Assembly: GCF_026344135.1 (NCBI RefSeq)
Contig: NZ_JAPKNA010000002.1
Location: forward strand, 186,001-250,000
Origin: Alcaligenes parafaecalis
GTDB lineage: Bacteria > Pseudomonadota > Gammaproteobacteria > Burkholderiales > Burkholderiaceae_B
Length of the DNA stretch: 64,000 nucleotides
Reading direction: 5' to 3'
Each line of letters opens with the position of its first letter. Position 1 is the stretch's first letter. A program made the translations under genes and the position numbers. This document shows, piece after piece, positions 17,106 to 26,100 of this stretch. Under the pieces are notes generated by a model. That model did no database searches. It was given only the letters and a program-made list of their open reading frames with translations, and was not told where the DNA came from.

Positions 17106-18011
17106 TTACGCTGCCCTGCGCCTGCCAATCAGCCCCGTGGCCAGCAAGGTGCCAAACAGGACCGTACTCATGCCGATCAGCATTTGTGCAGTCAGAGCTT
17201 CGTCCAGCAACAAGGCTCCCCACAGTACGCCAAAGGGCGGGACCAGAAAGGTCACCGTAATGGTTTTGGACGGGCCGACATTGGACAGCAGACGGTAAAA
17301 AATCAGGTAGGCGACCGCCGTACACAACAAGGATAGAGACAGCGCTGCGCCCCAGGCATGCAGGCCCGGCAGTTGGGCGGGCCACCAGTAAATGGCAGCA
17401 GGTAATAAAATCAGAGTCGCGCTGACCATGCTGCCTGCAGCTACGGCTTGTGGCTGTACGCCTCGCAGATAGCGGGCTGTAAAGTTGGCAGCAATGCCGT
17501 AAAACACGGTAGCCAACAAGGATGCCAGGACGGCCCAGCCTTCGGCTCCTTTGTTGAAACTCAGCTTGTCGTACACCAGAATCAAAATACCCAGAAAGCC
17601 CAAACAGAGCCCCAGTATGCGGCTGGGTGTCAGACGTTCTTTTAGCCAGACGCGGGCGACCAGTGCGCCAAACAAGGGTGCCATGGCATTCAGAACTGCC
17701 AGTAATCCCGACTCCAGACGCAGGGCCGCAAAGGCATATAAGGAGAAGGGCACGGCGGCATTCAGAACACCCAAGGCAAAGATGGGTTTCCAGTTCGCCA
17801 GAAAGATTGGCAAGCGTCCTGTGATGGTGATGTAGCTCATCAAGGCCAGGGCGCTGACACCGACACGGACTGCCGTCAGCGGAAAGGGGCCAAACTCCGG
17901 AACCGCTTGAAGCGTAAATAAAAACGAGCCGCCCCAAATGGCGGCCAGCAGGAATAAATCGCGTAAGTCTTTGGGGGACATGGGAATGGTGTTGGTGGTG
18001 GCGGTCCGCAT
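17106..18011 (-). CDS. DMT-family (EamA) transporter
   Basis: This 301-residue inner-membrane protein has about ten hydrophobic helices arranged as two EamA repeats. The first repeat begins LFLLAAIWGGSFLFTLQAVPEFGPFPLTAVRV, the usual opening of this exporter family; the second contains FGVLWGALLLDEALTAQMLIG. Family members export amino acids, nucleosides or other metabolites; the substrate here cannot be inferred. An alternative start at residue 11 (MSPKDLRDLF, position 17981) is possible. It is a monocistronic unit. Confidence 0.9.
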   Translation of the reverse strand: MRTATTNTIPMSPKDLRDLFLLAAIWGGSFLFTLQAVPEFGPFPLTAVRVGVSALALMSYITITGRLPIFLANWKPIFALGVLNAAVPFSLYAFAALRLESGLLAVLNAMAPLFGALVARVWLKERLTPSRILGLCLGFLGILILVYDKLSFNKGAEGWAVLASLLATVFYGIAANFTARYLRGVQPQAVAAGSMVSATLILLPAAIYWWPAQLPGLHAWGAALSLSLLCTAVAYLIFYRLLSNVGPSKTITVTFLVPPFGVLWGALLLDEALTAQMLIGMSTVLFGTLLATGLIGRRRAA

Positions 18012-18103
18012 GGGCCGTCTAACAGAGCCGATTGTAATCCTCTGGCTGCGGCGCGGGCGTCTGGCTTGGGCGGCTACAGCCAGATCGGGAGTTGCCTGAC
18101 TCT

Positions 18104-19495
18104 TTAAACAGACAACTCTTTATCAAGTGCCCGCTTCAACACGCTAAAGATCCGTTTGTCGCTGCATTGGGCCACGTTGAAACGCAGAAACCGAGCGGCA
18201 TCCGGGGCCTGGCTGAAAACGGGGCCGGGAGCCAGCACTACACCATGGGGCAGGCAGGCGCGTGCCAGACTAAGTGCATCGTGTCCGACGGGTAAGCAAG
18301 CCCACAGAAACATGCCCTCGCGGGGGCGCAACCACGGTGTCAGACCTAGCTGTTCCAGTTGTGTCACGGTGTGGTCCATAGCCTTGGAGAGCCGGTGCCG
18401 GACTCGCTCCAGATGTTTGCGATAGCCGCTGTCGCTAAGTGCGCTGTGCAAGATATGAGAAGCTAGACGGTTGCTGCTGAAACTGGTGGCCGTACGCAGA
18501 TCGACCAGACTGTCTATCCAGGGAGCCTGGGCGGCGATATAGCCGCAGCGTAAGGATGCAGACAAGGTTTTGGAGAAACTGCCTATCTGTACCACCCGGG
18601 ACAGGCCATCCAGCGCGGCCAGGCGGGTGGCAGGACGAGATTCCAGATCCCCGAAAATATCGTCTTCGATAATGTAGAGATCAGCACGTTGCGCCATGGC
18701 CAGAACACTGTGGGCAGTTGTGGCTGACAAACGCGCTCCGGTCGGGTTGTGTATACCGGAATTGGTGATGTACAGACGAGGTTTGTGTTCTTGCAAGGCG
18801 GCTTCAAAGGCGTGCAGGTCCGGTCCCTGATGGGTATACGGGACACTGGCAACTTTGGCGCGATGTGCTCGCAGCAAAGCATGGAAATTGAAGTAGCAGG
18901 GGTCGTCCACGAGCACAGTATCGCCCGGCTCCAAAAAGAAGCGGCAGATCAAATCAATGGCGTGGGTGCCCGAGTCGGTCAACATGATGTGATGGGGGGC
19001 GACGTCAATCTCGGACTGGACCAGGCGGCGGGCCAGCAGTTGGCGTAGCGGCTCCAAGCCTAGGGGCGAGCCGTAATCCGTCAGGTCTGCATTAGAACTG
19101 CGTGCGGCTTTGCGTAGCCCTCGGCGTACGCCTTGGTCGTACATCCAGTCCGATGGTAGCCAACCACAGCCCGGCATCAACATATCCTGACCTGCTTCCA
19201 GCGATTGGCGCGAGATCCATAGGGGGTCGATATCCCGTTCCAGTGCCGGTTCCAGCGCAGCCAGGCTCAAGGGGGCCAAGGGGGCGGTCACGTAAAAACC
19301 GGAGCCTGCCCGTGCCTCTATCAAGCCTTCGGCAGCCAGCCTGCCATACGCCTCCACAATCGTAGAGATTGATACCCCTGACGATTGGGCTTGAGCACGT
19401 ACGGACGGGAGCCGGGTGCCGGGCGGGTAGGTGCGCGCGGCAATGCGTTCACGCACGGATTGCATGATGTGGTCGATGCGAGTCAAAGAGGGCAT
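18104..19495 (-). CDS. MocR-type regulator (GntR HTH fused to aminotransferase-like domain)
   Basis: MocR proteins have a winged-helix DNA-binding domain and a PLP-binding, fold-type I aminotransferase-like domain used as a sensor. Here the HTH occupies about the first 70 residues (LPSVRAQAQSSGVSISTIVEAYGRL). The PLP Lys lies in GSFSKTLSASLRCGYIAA. From the ATG at 19495 the product has 463 residues, normal for the family; the open frame reaches 19594 across the divergent promoter region. It is transcribed away from a DMT exporter gene at 19615, which it probably regulates, with a 20-base palindrome between the two. Confidence 0.92.
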   Translation of the reverse strand: MPSLTRIDHIMQSVRERIAARTYPPGTRLPSVRAQAQSSGVSISTIVEAYGRLAAEGLIEARAGSGFYVTAPLAPLSLAALEPALERDIDPLWISRQSLEAGQDMLMPGCGWLPSDWMYDQGVRRGLRKAARSSNADLTDYGSPLGLEPLRQLLARRLVQSEIDVAPHHIMLTDSGTHAIDLICRFFLEPGDTVLVDDPCYFNFHALLRAHRAKVASVPYTHQGPDLHAFEAALQEHKPRLYITNSGIHNPTGARLSATTAHSVLAMAQRADLYIIEDDIFGDLESRPATRLAALDGLSRVVQIGSFSKTLSASLRCGYIAAQAPWIDSLVDLRTATSFSSNRLASHILHSALSDSGYRKHLERVRHRLSKAMDHTVTQLEQLGLTPWLRPREGMFLWACLPVGHDALSLARACLPHGVVLAPGPVFSQAPDAARFLRFNVAQCSDKRIFSVLKRALDKELSV

Positions 19496-19528
19496 GGGCT
19501 GGGCACGGTGTATGGGTCTAATGAGCAA

Positions 19529-19548
19529 TACAGTTTTTAAAAACTGTA
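19529..19548. promoter_or_regulatory. 20-base perfect palindrome in the MocR/exporter divergent region
   Basis: The sequence tacagtttttaaaaactgta is fully symmetric and lies 33 bases from the MocR start and 66 bases from the exporter start. The half-site ACTGT recurs just to the right, at about 19554-19558, giving a direct-repeat arrangement of the sort seen at MocR/PdxR binding sites. It is the obvious candidate operator. Confidence 0.6.
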
Positions 19549-19614
19549 CTGGACTGTGCCTGTGTATGCTGGCATAGCTGTGTTGTACTGACAAGCTTCT
19601 TGGTGGGAGTGTGA

Positions 19615-20481
19615 ATGATGGATAGCAAGGCAGTCAGTTGGTTGAACGGCTTTATCGGGGTAGCAATTTTCGCGGGTTCATTACCGGCTACACGAGTTGC
19701 TGTACTGGGCATGGATCCTTTTTTCCTGACGGGGGGGCGAGCAGTAGTGGCCGCCTTGCTGGCAAGCCTCTGGCTGCTGATCGGACGAGTAGCGCGTCCG
19801 CAACGCGCAGACCTGGCCTCACTGGCCCTGGTCGGCTTTGGTGTTGTCCTGGGTTTTCCTTTGCTGACCGCTTTGGCCTTGCAGCACATTACCTCGGCCC
19901 ATTCCATTGTGTATCTGGGCTTGTTGCCTTTGTGTACGGCAGTATTTGGCGTCATCTTGGCCGGTGAGCGGCATAAACCCGTGTTCTGGTTTTTCTCCAT
20001 TCTAGGCAGCCTGGTGGTGATGGCGTATGCCGCCAGGGAAGGTCTGGATGCCGCCTGGCAGGGCGATCTGTACATGTTGGCCGCTGTGGTGGTGTGCGGT
20101 ATGGGCTATGCCGAAGGGGGACGCTTGTCGCGTCGTCTGGGAGGCTGGCAAGTGATTTGCTGGGCCTTGGTGCTGTCCTCGCCCTTCATGTTTGTCATGA
20201 TGATCTGGTTCTGGCCGCAGAGCTTTAGCGGGATTGAAGCCTCGGCCTGGTTAGGTTTTGCCTATGTGTCGGTATTTAGCATGTTTTTGGGTTTTGTGTT
20301 CTGGTACCGAGGGCTGGCGCAGGGCGGGATTGCGGCGGTAGGGCAGTTGCAGTTGTTGCAGCCCTTTATGGGCCTGGGGCTGGCGGCGGCCTTGTTGGGC
20401 GAGGCCGTCAATCCCAGCATGATTTGGGTCACCTTAGGCGCGGCCTTGTGTGTGGCGGGTGCCCGTCGTTTTGCTTCGTGA
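19615..20481 (+). CDS. DMT-family (EamA) transporter, probable MocR target
   Basis: The product is a 288-residue inner-membrane protein with about ten helices in two EamA repeats (GFIGVAIFAGSLPATRVAVLG near the N-terminus; FWYRGLAQGGIAAVGQLQLLQPF in the second repeat). It starts at a tandem ATGATG preceded by a GGGAG site. Its divergent MocR-type regulator and the palindrome between them suggest substrate-induced export of an amino acid, amine or vitamin-like compound. It is only distantly similar to the DMT protein at 17-18 kb. Confidence 0.91.
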   Translation: MMDSKAVSWLNGFIGVAIFAGSLPATRVAVLGMDPFFLTGGRAVVAALLASLWLLIGRVARPQRADLASLALVGFGVVLGFPLLTALALQHITSAHSIVYLGLLPLCTAVFGVILAGERHKPVFWFFSILGSLVVMAYAAREGLDAAWQGDLYMLAAVVVCGMGYAEGGRLSRRLGGWQVICWALVLSSPFMFVMMIWFWPQSFSGIEASAWLGFAYVSVFSMFLGFVFWYRGLAQGGIAAVGQLQLLQPFMGLGLAAALLGEAVNPSMIWVTLGAALCVAGARRFAS

Positions 20482-20561
20482 TGACCGGGGCATAAAAAGC
20501 TTAGATGCAATACTCCTGGCTGACGAAGGTCTTGAGCTTTTGGAACCGTTAGGCGATAAAC

Positions 20562-20594
20562 AACCGGCCTGTCTACTCAGTAGACAGGCCGGTT
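20562..20594. terminator. Bidirectional terminator between convergent genes
   Basis: A perfect 16-base-pair inverted repeat (20562-20577 and 20579-20594, arms aaccggcctgtctact and its complement) lies between the convergent exporter and permease genes. On the minus strand it is followed by a T-rich stretch, so it best serves the permease gene, 23 bases after that stop. Confidence 0.8.
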
Positions 20595-20617
20595 TCATGG
20601 CAAGCATGGCGGGCGAT

Positions 20618-22108
20618 TTACGCTTCGGCGTGCTTGGCGGCTTCTACCGCTGCCTGTGTATCTTCTTTAGCACCATTAAAGAACAAGTTCAGCAGAACGG
20701 CAGCAATCGAGGTCAGCAATATGCCCGATTCGATCAGCGGGTGAATGGCGTGAGGCATCCACTGCATGTAGTTGGGCGCAACCAGAGGAATCATGCCGAC
20801 GCCAATGGAGATAGCCACAATCATGGAGTTGTTGCGGTTGGTCTTGTAGTCCACGCCGGACAGGATGCGGATACCCGTGGCTGTGACCATACCGAACATC
20901 ACAATACCGGCGCCGCCCAGAACCACGGTAGGCAGGGACTCTACCAGGGCGGCCATCTTGGGCAGCAGGCCCAGAATAATCAGAATGGCACCACCGGCCA
21001 CGCAGACAAAGCGGCTGCGAACACCTGTTACCGCAACCAGACCTACGTTTTGCGAGAAGCTGGAGTACGGGAAGGTATTGAAGATGCCGCCCAGCAAAGT
21101 GCCCAGACCGTCGGTACGCAGGCCGCGAGCCAGATCTTTCTGATCCACTTTCTTGCCTGTCATGTCGCTTAGCGCCAGGAACATGCCGGTGGATTCGATC
21201 AGCACGACGATCATGACCAGTGTCATAGTGGCAATGTGCAGGAGGTTGAATTTGGGCATACCAAAGTGGAACGGCAAGACCAGATCAACCCAAGCTGCAT
21301 TGGCGACCTTCTCGTAGGTCATGATGCCCATGGCCGAAGCAACAACCGCGCCAATGACGATACCCAGCAATACGGCTACGTTCGCCAGAAAACCTTTTGC
21401 AAATTTAGCGATCAGCAGGATCGAGGTCAGCACGATGGCCGCAATGCCCAGGCCTGTCAGGTTGGCGTAGCGTGGGTTAGGGACTGTCGCCTTCAGGGCC
21501 AGACCTTCCGGTAAGGGAGGCAGGGCAGAGCCTGGCATGGCCGCTGCCGATTGGGCGTGCTGTATCCAGGCCAAATGGTCCGGGTTGATGACGCTGGGGG
21601 CAGTCGGGCCGAAGGGATTGCCAAAAATCCAGTTAATCCCCACGCGCATCAGCGTAATACCGATCATGGCAATAATCGTGCCGGTGACCACGGGGGGGAA
21701 GAAGCGCAGCATTCGGCTGACGGCGGGGGCAATGATCATCGTAATGATCCCTGCCCCGATCACAGTGCCAAAGAGCAGTTGGGCGCCGTCATGGCCGGGG
21801 TTGGCCTGCGCCATCGAGACCATAGGGCCTACCGCGGCAAAGGTTACGCCCATCATGACAGGCAGTTTGATACCAAAGTACTGTGTAAAACCCATCGATT
21901 GAATGATGGATACGATGCCGCAGACAAACAAGTCAGCAGCAATCAGGATAGATACTTCTTCAGACGTCAGATTTAATGCCCGGCCCACAATTAGTGGAAC
22001 CGCGACGGCACCGGCGTACATTACCAAAACGTGCTGCAGGCCCAGTGCAGCCAGCCTGCCGTTTGGTAATCGTTCGTCGACGGGTGCGGTGGTCGCGTTC
22101 GTACCCAT
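20618..22108 (-). CDS. NCS2-family purine (xanthine/uric acid type) permease
   Basis: This is a 496-residue inner-membrane nucleobase:cation symporter with 12-14 helices. The NCS2 signature is visible as FSQNVGLVAVTGVRSR, matching the QN-x-G-x4-T-[RKG] pattern of the purine branch, as are IESTGMFLALSDMTGKKV and LGLQHVLVMYAGAVAVPL. This suggests xanthine or urate rather than uracil, but the exact substrate is inference. I start it at the ATG at 22108, which has GGAG upstream; the frame is open to 22180. It appears to have a leader of about 280 bases. Confidence 0.93.
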   Translation of the reverse strand: MGTNATTAPVDERLPNGRLAALGLQHVLVMYAGAVAVPLIVGRALNLTSEEVSILIAADLFVCGIVSIIQSMGFTQYFGIKLPVMMGVTFAAVGPMVSMAQANPGHDGAQLLFGTVIGAGIITMIIAPAVSRMLRFFPPVVTGTIIAMIGITLMRVGINWIFGNPFGPTAPSVINPDHLAWIQHAQSAAAMPGSALPPLPEGLALKATVPNPRYANLTGLGIAAIVLTSILLIAKFAKGFLANVAVLLGIVIGAVVASAMGIMTYEKVANAAWVDLVLPFHFGMPKFNLLHIATMTLVMIVVLIESTGMFLALSDMTGKKVDQKDLARGLRTDGLGTLLGGIFNTFPYSSFSQNVGLVAVTGVRSRFVCVAGGAILIILGLLPKMAALVESLPTVVLGGAGIVMFGMVTATGIRILSGVDYKTNRNNSMIVAISIGVGMIPLVAPNYMQWMPHAIHPLIESGILLTSIAAVLLNLFFNGAKEDTQAAVEAAKHAEA

Positions 22109-22389
22109 GAAATGTCTCCAGAGTGGATTAATTATTAGATGAAGCCATCTCAATGTAACGGCGTGCGACAGGCATGCCATAAGACAATTCGTATAGAGCC
22201 TAGGTGCCCCTGGCTATAAATGAGGGATAACCCCCAAGAAAAATACCCTGATTCGGGTGCTTTTGAGGTCGCTAAGGGAAAACACTGCTTCGGGGCCGGA
22301 TCGTCAGGTCAGAGCAGCAGATCGTTGTATACCTGCACCAGTAACGGGTTTGCACCCGTCGTGCGCTTGTCGTGTTTGTATCAAAAATG
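22109..22389 (-). ncRNA. Candidate structured 5' leader of the purine permease mRNA
   Basis: If transcription begins from the promoter at 22396-22426, about 280 bases precede the permease start. Several foldable elements lie in it. One is a nested stem at 22335-22364: outer gcac/gtgc, inner acgggt/acccgt with a 4-base loop, asymmetric internal loop cagta/c. Another is a bulged hairpin at 22192-22218, and a third a small stem near 22245-22258 followed on the minus strand by ATTTTT. A purine-sensing riboswitch such as the xanthine (NMT1) class would fit the gene, but I cannot match the consensus by eye. Confidence 0.3.
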
Positions 22390-22395
22390 ACTTTT

Positions 22396-22426
22396 TATAT
22401 ACGACTGACCAGTCTTTTCTTGTCAA
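22396..22426 (-). promoter_or_regulatory. Candidate sigma-70 promoter for the purine permease, with an embedded palindrome
   Basis: On the minus strand a perfect TTGACA box (22426-22421) is followed after 18-19 bases by GTATAT/TATATA (22402-22396). The spacer holds the near-palindrome gactgaccagtc (22403-22414), placed where a repressor would block RNA polymerase. Confidence 0.5.
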
Positions 22427-22539
22427 TGTTTGGGGTAGTAAGTAACACTAATGACTAGGCCGTAAGCCGCCTGATAGTTGCCATGCAGCCCATATCGCGG
22501 CTTTTTGGCAGCATCGGATTGTTACAGTAAGCCCCTGTT

Positions 22540-22960
22540 CCATTTCAATTCTTTATAGATTAGAACAACTGCGCAATGGTAACATTCGCAGCTATAAATA
22601 TTTTTGAAACGCTGCGGGCTACCTCTTGGGTTAAAGAGTTTTCTGGGTGGATAAGAGTTTTTGCTAAATATTTAATTGTGATTTTTATTTTATGCAGGGT
22701 GGCAGAAAAATACAAACACCTTTGATATTTCCCCAGTGTTTTGATTGAATTGCCTTGGTAAATGCGCCCAAGGCCTGGTTGTTTTTCAAATATTAGTATT
22801 TTTGTTTTTAAAAATAAATAGAACAATATTGTCAGTGGATATTTAATTTAGATATTTATTTATTGTGTAAAGAATTAAATAAAAATCGAAAAATAAATAT
22901 TATCAAATTGCATGGGGCTTATATATTCCATGTAATTATTGTTTGTAAACCATAGTAACG
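22540..22960. other. AT-rich non-coding region upstream of the polyketide synthase
   Basis: The approximately 680 bases from 22427 to 23109 hold no gene I can support. Most of 22560-22950 is very AT-rich; one counted 60-base line (22861-22920) is 22% GC. An 88-codon minus-strand frame at 22560-22826 is open, but its composition and lack of a ribosome-binding site argue against it. Such a tract at the head of a capsule locus is a typical target of H-NS-like silencers and probably contains the locus promoter. No JUMPstart/ops sequence was seen. Confidence 0.55.
22908..22936 (+). promoter_or_regulatory. Candidate promoter of the capsule locus
   Basis: TTGCAT (22908-22913) and TGTAAT (22931-22936, one mismatch to the -10 consensus) are separated by 17 bases at the edge of the AT-rich tract. 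They would give a leader of about 165 bases before the PKS start. Confidence 0.3.
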
Positions 22961-23109
22961 GTGTGTAATTTTCGCCATTGTTTGCTGGTGTGCTACCTGC
23001 GACACGATGATGTCAGAAGTCGTTGTCCGAAATAGCGTTTTATCAAATATGACTATTCCGTGCTCCGGGGTGACAGGGCGAGTCAGTAAAGATCGAAAGG
23101 GTAGGGTGC

Positions 23110-26100
23110 GTGTCTCAAAATACAGGCAAGGATGCTAATAAGTTAGAAGCATCCCGTACGGATATTAATAAAAGCAGTACTTCGTCTGGTGCAATCGCCA
23201 TTATTGGTATGGCGTTTCGCTTTCCGGGCAACCTGTCGCAACCCGAACAGTTCTGGAATGCCTTAATTGAAAAGCGTGACCTGGTTACGGAAATCCCGGC
23301 AGATCGCTGGGCAACGGCCGAGTTGCAGCACGATAAACGGTCCGAACCGGGCCGCAGCATCACCTTTTCGGCGGGCGTTCTGTCTCGTATCGACGAGTTC
23401 GATGCGGACTTCTTTGGCATTTCCCCTCGCGAAGCCGCCTGGCTGGACCCCCAGCAGCGTTTGTTGCTGGAGCTGTCCTGGGAAGCTATGGAGAATGCCG
23501 GTGTCTTGCCGTCTGCCATGGCCGGTAGCGATTGCGCGGTTTATGTTGGTATTTCCGGTCTGGATTACGGCATGCGCGGCCTGGATGATCTGGCCAGCCT
23601 GACAGCTCATATGATGACCGGCAATACCATGAGTATTGCGGCCAATCGTCTGTCTTATATCTACGATTTGCATGGACCGTCCATGGCGGTGGATACCGCC
23701 TGCTCGTCTTCTTTGGTCGCTTTGCATCAAGCATGTTCAAGTCTGCGCAATGGCGAGGCCTCCAGCGCTCTGGTGGGAGGCGTCAATCTGTTGCTGCATC
23801 CTTATCCCTTTGTTGGCTTTACTAAAGCCTCGATGCTGTCGGCAGATGGCCGTTGCAAGGCGTTTGATGAAGCCGGTAATGGTTATGTACGCTCCGAGGG
23901 CGGCGCTGTATTGATGCTCAAACCCTTGGAGCAGGCCTTGGCCGATGGCGATCAAGTACAGGCCGTCATTTTGGCAACGGGTGTGAATGCTGATGGCGCT
24001 CGCAAGACCGGCATCACTATTCCTAGCTGTCAGGGGCAAATTGAGTTGATGCGCTCCGTGCTGGAGCGCAGTGGCCTGACAGCGGGTGATGTGGACTTTG
24101 TAGAGGCCCACGGGACCGGTACGGCTGTAGGCGATCCCATTGAAACTACCGCGATCAGCGCGGTGTATGGCAAATCGCGCGAACAGCGCTTGCCTATCGG
24201 TTCAGTCAAAGCGAACTTGGGGCATATGGAATCGGCCTCCGGCATGGCCGGTTTGGTCAAAACGGTGCTGGCTTTGCAGCATCAGGCCTTGCCGCCTGCT
24301 TTGCATTTGAAGACACCCAATCCCGCCATTGATTTTGACGGCTTGAACCTGGAGCTGCTGCCCCAGGGCCGTGAGTTGCAGCGTAGCGATGGCAAGCCGT
24401 TGGTGGCTGGCCTGAATTCTTTTGGTTTTGGTGGTGCCAACGCCCACGTCTTGCTGCAGGCTCCTGTAGCGACAGCAAGCCAATCGATAACGCTGCCGAA
24501 CGCGGGTTTGCCACCTTTGGTCTTGTCGGCCAAGACAGAAGCCGCCCTGCGCGAACAGGCGGGTAATTATGCGGACTTGCTGGATGGCAAAACAGCCCAA
24601 GATTTTTACGATGTCAGCTACGCTGTTGCTCACCGTCGCCAGACTTTGGCCCGTGGTTTGATCATTCAACCCGAAACGGTTGAAGAAGGCGTGGCGCAAT
24701 TGCGTGCTTACGCGCACGGTCAGGCCCCACAAGGTCTGCAAACCGTAGACGCCCTGAGCAAAGAAGGCCAATTGGCCTTTGTCTACGCCGGTAACGGCGC
24801 GCAGTGGCTGGGCATGGGCGTGACCTTGTTGCGCGAGTCCCCTCGTTTCGCGGCTTTGCTGTCCGAACTGGACAGCATGATGAAGCCCTTGGCGGGCTTC
24901 TCGCTGCTGGAGCAATTACAGGCCGAGCCTGCCGCTTCCCGCATGGACGACACAACAGTCGCCCAGCCTTTGCTGTTTGCCGTACAAGTTATTGTGACGC
25001 GCATGCTGCGCGAAGATGGCATTCAACCCGATGCTGTAGCTGGTCACAGTGTGGGAGAGATCGCTGCAGCCTGGGCCGCCGGTGCTTTGGATCTGGAGCA
25101 AGCCATACGCGTGATTTGTGCCCGTAGTCAGGCTCAGGGTCTGACTCGTGGCCAAGGCCGGATGGCTGTTGTTGGTTTGTCGCTGGAAGCGGTGAATATC
25201 TTGCTGGAAGGCTTGGGTGCAGACTTGGGCGTGAATGTGGCGGGTGTGAACAGCCCCTCCAATATCACTCTGTCCGGCAGCCTGGAAGGCTTGCAGCGTA
25301 TTCAGTCTGCCCTGGAAGGCCAAAGCGTTTTCTTCCGTCTGCTGGATTTGGATTACGCCTTTCATAGCCCCTATATGGATGGCTTGTTGCCGCATCTGGA
25401 AAAGAGCCTGGGCGATTTGCAGCCCGGCCAGCAAGCAGCACAAGCCCGTTTTGTTTCGACCGTTACCGGTGAAGAGCTGCCCCCGCAAGAGCTGGGCGTG
25501 GATTACTGGTGGCGCAATATCCGTGAGCCCGTGCAGTTCGAGAAAGCCATTGCCTGCCTGGGCGAACAGGGCTGTCGTGTGTTTCTGGAAATTGGCCCGC
25601 ACGCTATTTTGCAGCGCTATATCCGTGAAACCCTGACTCAGCTTGATGTTCAGGGTGTGGTGCTGTCCAGCCTGCGCAAGCATGACGATGGCCCGCAGCG
25701 CCTGGCCGATACGGCTTTGCATACCTTGGCCTTGTTGCCGACCCAATTGAAAGCCCGTTTCCCCGTGGCCGGTAATTCAGTGGATCTGCCTGTATACCCA
25801 TGGCAGCGTGAGCGCCATTGGTACAAGTCCAGCACAGAAGGGATGCGCTCTATTGAGCGCCGTCGCGTGCATGATTTGCTGGGTTGGCGTTTACCCGACA
25901 GCGATCTTGGCTGGGAAAACGTGCTGGACCCAGTGATTCTGCCTTGGCTGGCCGACCACAAAGTTGGCGGGGCGATGGTCTACCCCGGTGCCGCTTATTT
26001 GGAAATGGCCTTGGCCGCCGCCCGCGAGTGGTTGGGCGAAACCCTGATTCTGGTGGATGAGCTGGATATTCTGGCCCCATTGGTGTTCGACGGTGAGCAT

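Noticed and set aside
22560..22826. 88-codon minus-strand open frame upstream of the PKS
   Set aside because: It is in an AT-rich tract, has no ribosome-binding site and is Lys/Ile-rich with no recognisable family, so it is probably chance.
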